Positions 16,384 through 24,058 of a stretch of DNA of 64,000 bases are shown here, one piece after another. How positions within the stretch are numbered: position 1 is the first letter of the stretch; the number at the start of each line of letters is the position of its first letter. Source of the DNA: Sphingobium soli (GTDB lineage: Bacteria; Pseudomonadota; Alphaproteobacteria; Sphingomonadales; Sphingomonadaceae); NCBI RefSeq assembly GCF_020782245.1, contig NZ_JAJGNP010000015.1, forward strand, positions 1-64,000, written 5' to 3'. The notes under the pieces were generated by a model, which was given only the letters and a program-made list of their open reading frames with translations, was not told the origin of the DNA and ran no database searches. The position numbers and the translations under genes were made by a program.

Positions 16384-16958
16384 CTATGTCCTCTCGGGGC
16401 GACGGCCAAAGCCGGATGTTAGTAACCTGGCATACACACAGGCGCATGCGCCTTTACCGTTGCCGGCTGGACATGCGCGCATGCCACCCGGCCCAGTGAA
16501 ACTGCGACCGAGCTGTATATGCAGAGGTTACTAAGCCCCACTTCCGGGCTTTTTCCGGAAGCGAGGCCAATGTGCCGGAATAACGGAGGAGCGCAACCCT
16601 AAAGACTGGATTTGTGACGTTTTTGGGAAACGACGCGGGGCGAAAGGGCGGCGAACGGAGGGATGAGGGCGGCTGCCCGCTGCGCGGGCATCGCGCTCTT
16701 GCCAGCGCGGCGTGCCGCCTCGCTGGCCGGGCTCGGCTGCGCCGATCCCGGCCCTTCGGGTTGCGATCGCTTCCGCGCAGGACGTAGTTGCGAAGGGAGG
16801 TGAGGGGGCAGGAGGGATGACGGCAGGCTACGGTCCCAGGGACATGCCTCATCGGCCATTAGGATGGCGGTTGCTCTATGAACTGGATCATCGGTCCGCG
16901 CAGAAGGGGAGGGGAGAATTGGGAAGGGGACGAAATCCATTCCTGTGGAGTGCCTCTC
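16384..16958. promoter_or_regulatory. Intergenic region with inverted repeats upstream of the sigma operon
   Basis: A perfect 10-bp inverted repeat, TTAGTAACCT (16419-16428) and AGGTTACTAA (16525-16534), brackets about 96 bp. Inside are two smaller palindromes, GGCGCATGCGCC (16441-16452) and CATGCGCGCATG (16482-16493). A further dyad CTTCCGG/CCGGAAG lies at 16541-16561. These probably contain the promoter and operators of the sigma-FecR operon. The part from 16600 to 16940 is GC-rich, with no gene I can support. Confidence 0.45.
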
Positions 16959-17306
16959 ATGCCCATCTCCCTCCATGCCCGCCGGCTCGTCACTGGTGTC
17001 ATTGTAAGATTACGAAATCTGGCTGGCGACCAGCGCTGTGCCGCGCGGATCGAACATTATCTTGAAAGGAGCGGTCCGCGCGAAATGGCCGAGCCAATCG
17101 GTGCGGGAGGCGGCGAGGGAGGCGCGCGGATAAGGCAAGCATTGGCGCAGATGCCACCGTTAACGCGGGCCGTACTCAAGGCAGTGGTCGGACGCAGGAT
17201 GAGCGTCGCGCAGGTGTCACGTCGGTTCGGTATCAGCGAGGCGCGGGTCTGCTGGCATTTTCGCCGAGCGATCTCGATCGTGGCGGAGTGTCGAGAAATA
17301 CGCTGA
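16959..17306 (+). CDS. Small sigma-70 region-4-like HTH protein
   Basis: The start at 16959 has GGAG eight bases upstream; an in-frame ATG at 16878 is less likely. The 115-residue protein ends with a helix-turn-helix of sigma region 4 type (MPPLTRAVLKAVVGRRMSVAQVSRRFGISEARVCWHFRRAI). It lacks region 2 and so cannot act as a full sigma factor. It may be a stand-alone regulator or a decayed sigma fragment. It precedes the predicted defence operon by about 370 bp. Confidence 0.55.
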   Translation: MPISLHARRLVTGVIVRLRNLAGDQRCAARIEHYLERSGPREMAEPIGAGGGEGGARIRQALAQMPPLTRAVLKAVVGRRMSVAQVSRRFGISEARVCWHFRRAISIVAECREIR

Positions 17307-17675
17307 GCCCGTTCGCACATGCACCAACCCGGATCAGCATTTCAGGCGCGACCACGGCCTTCGCCTCCCACATCAATGGCACAGACTGGGACATTTGGCT
17401 CGGTCAGCTTTGGACCGACGCCAGTAGGATAACAGACATCCCGAATGACAAGCGCTGTGTCCGCTTTGCGCGTCAAATTGCAACGTTTAGCCCAGCCGTA
17501 GGCGTTCCTGAAAGCAGTCGTTCGTCCAGTTGCAGGCCTAGCGGCTACTACTGGGTGGACACAGGCTCTTTATAATCAGGGTGTGAGTCCGGCACGCCTG
17601 GTCGCGCGGGCGCCTCGCCGCTATCAGTAGCCACGAAGCTAGACATCGTTAGCGCTATGTCGAACGCGATCGGAT
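17307..17675. other. Intergenic region before the PRTase operon
   Basis: No gene is well supported. An open frame of 95 codons (17288-17575) lacks a recognisable domain and overlaps the HTH gene. A perfect TATAAT at 17571-17576 could be a -10 element for the operon that starts about 100 bp downstream, but I see no good -35 at the right distance. Confidence 0.35.
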
Positions 17676-18644
17676 GTGCAAAACTGGCTTACGCTGCCGA
17701 GATTTTACGCTAGATCAGTCGGGATGACTATTGCGGCCTTTCCTGATGAGATCAATGTGTTGGAGGCCTGCGGAAGACTGGTCGACTTTAACGCCTGGGA
17801 GCAGACGAAGATCGATCCAGAAGGCTGGCTGTCTAACTTCTCCATTGCGGAGCGTCCCTTTGCTCTGGTCCTCCTGAGCCGGTTCACCTTCCTCGCGGAT
17901 CATCTTGTCGATCAGCTATTCCGATCGGCGTTTCAGAACCTGTCTAACGTACTGTTCGGCGAGGAATGGCCCGAGTCCGGAGTAGTATGTGAAGGGTGGC
18001 GCAGATTCTGCAACCGGGCGCTAATTACAATCGTTCAGGGCGAAAACCCTAATCCGTCCGACAGCGGGTGGCTTTTCGCGCGGAAGGCGCGGCAGACGTT
18101 GGGAATCGATCAGGACCAGCTCAGGGAGCCACGTGAAGTCGTCGCGATGCTGGCTGATGGCTTCTCTGGGCCGGTCGTGTTCGTTGACGACTTCGTAGGT
18201 TCGGGTGAGCAGTTCGTAAAGACCTGGCAGCGTCAGTATGACCTTCCCGGCGGCGGCACGGCCTCGTTCAAGGCGCTCGCCGCGCGGTCGCCAACCAGCT
18301 TTTTCTACTGCAATGCCATGACCACCGAATATGGTCTAAAGCGGATAAGCCGCTGTGTTCCCTCTGTAACGGTTTCGGCAGGCAACATCATTCCAAGTCG
18401 CTACTCCCTCGCCGATCCCGAATCCCTGCTGTGGCCGAAAGCAATTCGGAACGAGGGCATCGCGCTGATCGAAGCGATCGGTCGTCGACTTGGTTACGGC
18501 GCGGAGGACGGCAGCGAGCAGGACTGGCGGGGATTCCATAAGCTCGGGCTCGCGCTCGCGTTCCAGCATTCGGTTCCCGACGCCAATCTGCCCATCTTCT
18601 TCACCGACCGAAACGGCTGGAGGCCGCTGGTGCAGCGCCTATGA
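17676..18644 (+). CDS. Phosphoribosyltransferase-fold protein of predicted conflict system
   Basis: The 322 residues (GTG at 17676; an ATG at 17724 is an alternative start) contain a type I PRTase PRPP-binding motif, VVFVDDFVGSG, at about 167-177 with adjacent Asp171-Asp172. The sequence before it is helical with no known domain. This is not a purine/pyrimidine salvage enzyme by context. It resembles the PRTase-CE group predicted in prokaryotic immune systems together with ORC/CDC6-like ATPases. It may use PRPP or a nucleotide to make or sense a signal. Its stop overlaps the ATPase start (ATGA). Confidence 0.7.
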   Translation: MQNWLTLPRFYARSVGMTIAAFPDEINVLEACGRLVDFNAWEQTKIDPEGWLSNFSIAERPFALVLLSRFTFLADHLVDQLFRSAFQNLSNVLFGEEWPESGVVCEGWRRFCNRALITIVQGENPNPSDSGWLFARKARQTLGIDQDQLREPREVVAMLADGFSGPVVFVDDFVGSGEQFVKTWQRQYDLPGGGTASFKALAARSPTSFFYCNAMTTEYGLKRISRCVPSVTVSAGNIIPSRYSLADPESLLWPKAIRNEGIALIEAIGRRLGYGAEDGSEQDWRGFHKLGLALAFQHSVPDANLPIFFTDRNGWRPLVQRL

Positions 18645-20515
18645 CAAACGAACCCGCCATCGATGACGAGGCAATCACCGATCCGTTCGGCATCTACCGG
18701 GCGGAATGGCTGAAAGACGCACTTTTTAAGGTCTTCACCAAGCCGGCATATTATCCCGAGCTTGAGACGCCGCGCCCCTGCGTGCTTGTAGGCGGTCGGG
18801 GAACGGGCAAGACAACCGTGCTTCGATGCCTGTCGTATGACGGCAAGTTCGAGCTCGAGAAGCATGACAGTTCGAAGATATCCACCTGGCCGTATTACGG
18901 TTTCTACTACCGCGTGAACACAAACCGAGTGACCGCATTCCGCGGGGAGGAACTCAGCGACCGCCAATGGCAGCGCGTGTTCGCGCATTATCTAAACCTC
19001 GTATTTTGCGGTCAGGTGGTGGAGTTTCTTAACTGGCATGCGGAGCACGCGCCGACCCCAGCGGCGCTTCCGGCGGCCGTTTGCCGAGACACGGCCGATG
19101 CGCTCTACCTCGATCCCGCCACCGATCAGGCCGAACTACTGCTGAGCATGCATAAGGGGCGTCGGCGGTTCGAAGCCTTCCTCAACAACCTTGATCCGGA
19201 TGCGCTGCCGCCCCTATCGCTGCAGGGTCAGGCGATCGACGACCTATGCCAAGCCGTTCTCGAACTGCCTCAGTTCGTGGGCAAGGATCTGTTTTTCATC
19301 GTTGACGAGTTTGAGAACCTGCTCGACTACCAGCAAGCGGTCCTCAACACCCTAATCAAGCACTGTGGATCCCATTATACCTTCAAAGTTGGCGTGCGCG
19401 ATCTGGGCTGGCGCAAGCGCAGCACGCTCAACGAGAACGAGCAGCTCGTCAGTCCCGCGGACTATGAGCGTATCGACATCGAGCAGCGACTTGAGGGCGA
19501 GCAGTTCGTCACCTTTGCCACAGAGGTCTGCAACCTTCGCGCCCAGGCGTCGAAGGGCTTCCCGTCGGGGTTGGACTTCCCGCGCATTCTCCCGGGCCTG
19601 ACAGCGGACGAGGAGGCGGATCTTCTCAACGTGCGGGATCACGCTGAGCGGATCTTGAAGGCCGTCGCCATCGAATGTCCCGGTTGGCTGGACGAGGCGA
19701 GAGAGATGCCGCCCCTCGACCTGTCGGTGGTCGACTTTTGGGCCCGGTCTCAGCAGATTCCTATCGCGGACGTCTTCGCGGAACGCGCGCGCGAGCCGAA
19801 GTCGTGGGACGACCGGCTCGGCAACTACAGGTTCGCAGTCCTTTTCACGCTCAGGCGTCGCAGGCCCGGCATACGGAAGTACTACGCCGGTTGGCGCACC
19901 TACACGCTTATGGCAGGCGGCAACATCCGCTACCTGCTTGAGCTAGTTGGTCAGGCCCTTCTCTTGCAACGGCGGGACGGGGGCAGCTCAATCGGTGATC
20001 CAATACGCCCGGAGCTGCAGACGTTGGCAGCCACTCAAGTCGGGCGCAAGAACCTGTCCGAGCTTGAGGGGCTGTCGGTGCACGGGGCGCAGTTAACGAA
20101 GCTCCTGCTAGGACTGGGCCGAGTCTTCGAGGTGCTTGCCAGCGAACCGGAGGGTCACACCCCGGAGGTCACGCAATTCTCGTTGCCAGATGACGCCCCG
20201 CTGGGCGATGCGGAGCAGCTCCTTGCGGCGGCAGTCATGCACCTCGCGCTCGTCCGGAGCGTGGCCAACAAGCGCATGGATCTGGACCTCAAGGGGTACG
20301 ACTATTCCGTCCACCCCATCTATTCGGCGTTTTTCGTCTTCAGCTATCGCCGTAAGCGCAAGCTAAAACTCACCCCCAATCAGTTGATGGCACTGGTCCG
20401 CGAGCCAAAGGTCGGCATCAGGCAAATCCTTCGTCAAAACAACCGCGGCGAGGGCAACTATCCCTTGCCGGACCAGCTACGGCTTTTCGAAGGTTTCTAT
20501 GACGCCGATCGGTGA
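18641..20515 (+). CDS. Large ORC/CDC6-like AAA ATPase of predicted conflict system
   Basis: The 624 residues have a Walker A at 51-59 (GGRGTGKTT) and a Walker B at about 219-225 with Asp222-Glu223 (FFIVDEFE). A sensor-like VGVRDLGW stretch follows. The C-terminal 250 residues are helical with a basic KRKLKLT segment that may be a winged helix. It looks like a STAND/ORC-type P-loop ATPase that assembles or loads on DNA. It overlaps both neighbours, so stoichiometric expression with them is likely. Confidence 0.75.
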   Translation: MTNEPAIDDEAITDPFGIYRAEWLKDALFKVFTKPAYYPELETPRPCVLVGGRGTGKTTVLRCLSYDGKFELEKHDSSKISTWPYYGFYYRVNTNRVTAFRGEELSDRQWQRVFAHYLNLVFCGQVVEFLNWHAEHAPTPAALPAAVCRDTADALYLDPATDQAELLLSMHKGRRRFEAFLNNLDPDALPPLSLQGQAIDDLCQAVLELPQFVGKDLFFIVDEFENLLDYQQAVLNTLIKHCGSHYTFKVGVRDLGWRKRSTLNENEQLVSPADYERIDIEQRLEGEQFVTFATEVCNLRAQASKGFPSGLDFPRILPGLTADEEADLLNVRDHAERILKAVAIECPGWLDEAREMPPLDLSVVDFWARSQQIPIADVFAERAREPKSWDDRLGNYRFAVLFTLRRRRPGIRKYYAGWRTYTLMAGGNIRYLLELVGQALLLQRRDGGSSIGDPIRPELQTLAATQVGRKNLSELEGLSVHGAQLTKLLLGLGRVFEVLASEPEGHTPEVTQFSLPDDAPLGDAEQLLAAAVMHLALVRSVANKRMDLDLKGYDYSVHPIYSAFFVFSYRRKRKLKLTPNQLMALVREPKVGIRQILRQNNRGEGNYPLPDQLRLFEGFYDADR

Positions 20516-21455
20516 GCGCCCCCTCTTTACGCGTGACTATGACGATCCGGCGCGATTCGAACCAGCGCCCGGGTCGAGCTATATATACGGCGTCACGTCA
20601 GAGCCCCGCAGCGAGTTTGCGCTATCGCTGCCCCGCCGCTTCGGAAGCGTGAAGTTTGTCGAAATCCGGGAAGGGGAGACCGGGACCTTCGAGACCAACG
20701 TCGTCGGACACGAGCGCGTCCCGACGAGGCGCCGCGCGCCACTTCAGGAATTCGTAAATGCGCTGGGCGACGGCGTGGTCTACCTGGACATTACAGGCCT
20801 GGGACATGCGACCTGGGCGCCGATCGTCCGGATCTGCATCGAGGCCGGGCGACCGCTTCGGGTCATCTATCTGGAGCCCGACACATACAACGAGTCGCCT
20901 GCGCCCGAGGCAGGCCATATCTTCGACCTCAGTGATCGGATCGAAGGCATTGCGCCAATCCCGCTCTTCGCGTCACTCGACGACCGCGCTGAGGACGAGT
21001 TTTGCTTTGTGCCGCTACTAGGCTTTGAGGGTGTTCGGTTCTCGCACATGCTCAATGAGGTACAGCCCTTGGCAAAGAAGGTGTATCCAGTAATCGGGGT
21101 GCCTGGATTTCGTCCCCACTACCCGCTCGACGCTTATCTCGGGAACGCAACGCCGCTCGAGAAATACAAGGCGGCGCGGAACCTCCGGTTTGCCCGCTCC
21201 AACTGTCCCTTTAGCCTGTTCTACGCGCTTGAGGACATCCGCGATCGTTATCCCGGCCAGCAGATCAAGGTTGGGCTGATCGGAACGAAACCCCACGCGC
21301 TCGGCGCGATTCTCTTCGCTTTGGCACACGCGGAAGAGGTGGAGATCGTCTACGACAACGTGAAACGTAAGGTGGGCCGCACCACTGGCACCGCCCGATG
21401 CCTCGTCTACGGCGTATCGGACTTCCTGCGGCCGATCAGGAAAGCTGCCGCCTGA
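20499..21455 (+). CDS. Unrecognised two-lobed protein of the PRTase-ATPase operon
   Basis: The 318 residues begin inside the ATPase gene (17-bp overlap). Two segments look like alternating beta/alpha folds: DGVVYLDITGLGHATWAPIVRI (near residue 90) and QQIKVGLIGTKPHALGAILF (near 260). Their shape recalls ligand-sensing Rossmann-like domains, but I cannot assign a family. In context it could be a nucleotide sensor or effector partnered with the PRTase. I do not claim a function. Confidence 0.6.
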   Translation: MTPIGERPLFTRDYDDPARFEPAPGSSYIYGVTSEPRSEFALSLPRRFGSVKFVEIREGETGTFETNVVGHERVPTRRRAPLQEFVNALGDGVVYLDITGLGHATWAPIVRICIEAGRPLRVIYLEPDTYNESPAPEAGHIFDLSDRIEGIAPIPLFASLDDRAEDEFCFVPLLGFEGVRFSHMLNEVQPLAKKVYPVIGVPGFRPHYPLDAYLGNATPLEKYKAARNLRFARSNCPFSLFYALEDIRDRYPGQQIKVGLIGTKPHALGAILFALAHAEEVEIVYDNVKRKVGRTTGTARCLVYGVSDFLRPIRKAAA

Positions 21456-22588
21456 TGGATGCGATCTACACCCCTCCGGACTTGGCCGAGTTCGTGGCGG
21501 CTGCGGTATCCCGGGGCGCTCCGCGTTCGATCGCCGACTTCGCCGCCGGCGATGGAGCTCTGCTGCGCGCGGCTGCCGCGCGCTGGCCTAACGCAAGCCT
21601 GTTCGGTTCAGATGTTGATGTGCAGGCCGTGCAGACCATCAAATCGTTGGTTCCAGGGTGCATCAGCGCCCAGCACGACTTCCTCGCAAAGTCTAGCGAC
21701 GGTGCGCTAACCGGTCGTTTATTCGACTTGATCCTGCTTAACCCACCGTTCTCCAGCCGAGGAAATACGCGCCACACCGTCGATGTTAAGGGCGTAACCC
21801 ATCATGCAAGCAAGGCTCTTGCATTTGCTGCGCGAGCTCTGCGCTTCCTCGCTCCGGGCGGCGAGATTGTGGCGATCCTGCCTGCGTCGGTGATGGTGAG
21901 CGAACGGGACGCCGCGCTGCTTGCTGCGCTGGAAGAGTCAGGATCGGTTGAGCAGATCGGCGACATCAGGAGGGCGGCGTTCAAATCTCACGCCGTTGCG
22001 GTCGTGGTATTGCGCATGTCGCACAACTGCATGGCGAAGTGCGCAAAGGAAAAGCCAGTGCTCGTCTCGCTCCGCCCGTTCTCGGTGGAGATTTCGCGTG
22101 GCTCGGTGTCTATGCACGAGTACGTAGCTGCGGCGACCGGCCCACGGTTTATTCACACCACAGACATGCGCGAAGGCATTCTCCTGCCGTCGGAAAGGCG
22201 AGCGGCGGGCGAACTGCGGCGCGTGCAAGGCCCAGCGGTGCTGATCTCACGGGTAGGACGTCCGGCCAAGGGCAAGATCGTACTCCTGCCTGATCACGAA
22301 GCGGTACTGTCCGATTGCGTCATCGCTATGCGCACCTTCCCAAGAGGAAGGGAGGCTGACCTGTTCGAGTTGCTCACGGCTAATTGGGAGACTTTGAAAT
22401 CCGCCTACGGCGGCAGTTGCGCGCCATATACGACGCTCAAACGCCTCGCTGCTGCGCTACTTCGGCTGGGAATTTCTAGCACCATTGTCACAGCAGGAAG
22501 TGCACGCGTTTCCGACGAAAAGGGAAAGTCACATCGGTCCGCAGGCGCCGCAAATGTTGAAAGCGTGCGGGTCGGAGTCATGGGTTAG
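21455..22588 (+). CDS. N6-adenine-type DNA methyltransferase of the operon
   Basis: The start at 21455 overlaps the previous stop by one base (TGATG). The 377 residues show SAM-binding motif I (IADFAAGDGALL) near residue 27 and motif IV NPPF near 100, then a C-terminal region that may recognise DNA (LISRVGRPAKGKIVLLPDHEAVLSDCVIAM). The N-terminal YTPPDLAEFVA is typical of type I or type IIG modification domains. No restriction nuclease is adjacent; the ATPase operon may supply the effector. It is the last gene of the operon. Confidence 0.85.
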   Translation: MDAIYTPPDLAEFVAAAVSRGAPRSIADFAAGDGALLRAAAARWPNASLFGSDVDVQAVQTIKSLVPGCISAQHDFLAKSSDGALTGRLFDLILLNPPFSSRGNTRHTVDVKGVTHHASKALAFAARALRFLAPGGEIVAILPASVMVSERDAALLAALEESGSVEQIGDIRRAAFKSHAVAVVVLRMSHNCMAKCAKEKPVLVSLRPFSVEISRGSVSMHEYVAAATGPRFIHTTDMREGILLPSERRAAGELRRVQGPAVLISRVGRPAKGKIVLLPDHEAVLSDCVIAMRTFPRGREADLFELLTANWETLKSAYGGSCAPYTTLKRLAAALLRLGISSTIVTAGSARVSDEKGKSHRSAGAANVESVRVGVMG

Positions 22589-22832
22589 CCAGCTACTATT
22601 GCTCCTCGATCCTGTCGTATGGACCGAGGCCTACCTTAAGCGCTTTGGCTTCTTTCTCAATTTCTAGAACGCAAGGCGGTCAGTCAGCAAAAGCCCCAGT
22701 TCGGGTCGTTAGCTGAGGCTCTAGAAAATGTCCGGTTTTAGAAATCCGAAGCGCGCGGCTAAATGGCGATAAAGGGTCGTCCCTTCTCTGAAGCGTTATA
22801 CCTATGGCCGTCAGGGCCACAGGAGAAGTGTC

Positions 22833-23465
22833 ATGGGATTATCAGAATTTGATCCCGCTGCTCGCGAGCGGGTGTCTTGGAACGCTGGACGTAAGGTCGG
22901 CGCGAAGCGAGCGCTCAAGCCCCGGCAGATATGGGCGATTCGCTTCTTTCTCGACCAGCATGGGCGGGTCCGGGATCGTGCCCTCTTTGATCTCGCAATC
23001 GACAGCAAGCTTCGTGGATGCGATCTGGTGAAGATCAGGATCAGCGACATCGTTTGTGATCGGAAAATTCGAACACGGGCCACGGTTGTACAGCAAAAGA
23101 CCGGCAGACCGGTTCAGTTTGAGCTGATGACCGATGCTCGCGCCAGCCTGCTCAAGTGGCTGGAACTGCGAGGTGGATCGTTGGAGGAATTCGCATTTCC
23201 TAGCCGTACCGATCACGCAGCCCATATCAGCACAAGGCAATATGCGCGCCTCGTCGACGAATGGGTAACAGGAGTTGGTTTGCCCAGCGAAGACTATGGA
23301 ACTCACTCTCTGCGCCGAACCAAGGCATCGATCATTTACAAGGCGACCGGCAATCTCCGTGCAGTCCAGATTTTGCTTGGGCACACTAAGATCGAGAGCA
23401 CGGTCCGCTATCTTGGAGTTGACGTAGAGGACGCGTTGACGCTGGCCGAAGGCACCGAAATTTGA
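22833..23465 (+). CDS. Short tyrosine recombinase / integrase, copy 1
   Basis: The 210 residues carry the catalytic set of tyrosine recombinases: Arg in SKLRGCDL, Lys in VQQKTGRP, HSLRRTK (His-x-x-Arg), GHTKIESTVRYLG (His and nucleophile Tyr). The usual N-terminal core-binding domain is absent or very reduced. A small hairpin TGGCC-N5-GGCCA (22805-22819) lies directly before the GGAGAA ribosome site. A relative at 53499-54131 and a broken copy at 62084-62631 are in this window. It may move the flanking segment or be a mobile unit itself. Confidence 0.88.
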   Translation: MGLSEFDPAARERVSWNAGRKVGAKRALKPRQIWAIRFFLDQHGRVRDRALFDLAIDSKLRGCDLVKIRISDIVCDRKIRTRATVVQQKTGRPVQFELMTDARASLLKWLELRGGSLEEFAFPSRTDHAAHISTRQYARLVDEWVTGVGLPSEDYGTHSLRRTKASIIYKATGNLRAVQILLGHTKIESTVRYLGVDVEDALTLAEGTEI

Positions 23466-23473
23466 GGTCTGCT

Positions 23474-23497
23474 GGCTCCTTGCCAGTGTGAGGAGCC
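23474..23497 (+). terminator. Hairpin downstream of recombinase copy 1
   Basis: Stem GGCTCCT / AGGAGCC with a 10-base loop begins nine bases after the recombinase stop. There is no T run. The same hairpin follows copy 3 (62640-62663), and a stronger variant follows copy 2. Confidence 0.5.
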
Positions 23498-23519
23498 AGA
23501 ACCTTAGCGTAGCGGCTAC

Positions 23520-24058
23520 GCGCCAATCTTTGCCTTTCGATAGCGATTTCCCTTCGCTCCGAAGCGGACATCCAAATCTTATTGAACCTGGGACCTAACG
23601 ATTGCTGACGCCCGGGCCGCCTAGTGGCGGCTCAGTAAGGAGGCACACCATCGTCGGGGTGCTGCTTGCCTCGATGTCTCACGTATCCGGTCTGCCCCAT
23701 CGCAGGAGTCGATCGCCATTGGCTGCCCTCGTAAATCAGTTTCGGGGCGGCATTCTCATTACCACCTGTCACAGCGTTGCAAGGCAAGCCTAATTTAAAT
23801 TTGTTTTTATATGATTAGATAATAGCGGGGCAGGGAGATATTTCTCACACTTAACGGATAGCGCATGGTTGAATGAGATCGTATATATAATTGATTTAAA
23901 TAGATAAAATGGTTGGAAAGTTCTTGCCGATTCTACTCCATTGCTCGTTCCCAAATGAGGGGTCGCCGCGCCGTCCGTTACAGATTGACATTTGCCTAAT
24001 GAAAGTTAGTTTGAAGAGCGCAAGATGCCTGTAGGGCACGCCGACATGGGAGAGTGTT
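23520..24058. other. Intergenic region between recombinase repeat and TonB receptor
   Basis: No gene is supported. The stretch 23790-23930 is strikingly AT-rich compared with its surroundings and contains ATATGATTAGATAATAG. It probably carries the promoter of the TonB receptor that begins the catabolic region. Confidence 0.4.

Larger units (their letters stand above)
22774..23519 (+). repeat. Direct repeat, intact copy (746 bp) carrying a tyrosine recombinase
   Basis: This sequence recurs in the same orientation at 62025-62685 with few substitutions and one 85-bp deletion. It starts at GGGTCGTCCC and ends at AGCGGCTAC. It includes the recombinase gene, a hairpin before its start and a hairpin after its stop. 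The two copies bracket about 38.5 kb. Confidence 0.9.

Noticed and set aside
16454..16976. Two open frames of 125-132 codons on the minus strand in the sigma upstream region
   Set aside because: No ribosome site and no domain; low-complexity, GC-biased composition.
17288..17575. Open frame of 95 codons before the PRTase operon
   Set aside because: It overlaps the HTH gene, has no recognisable domain and no clear start; described as intergenic instead.
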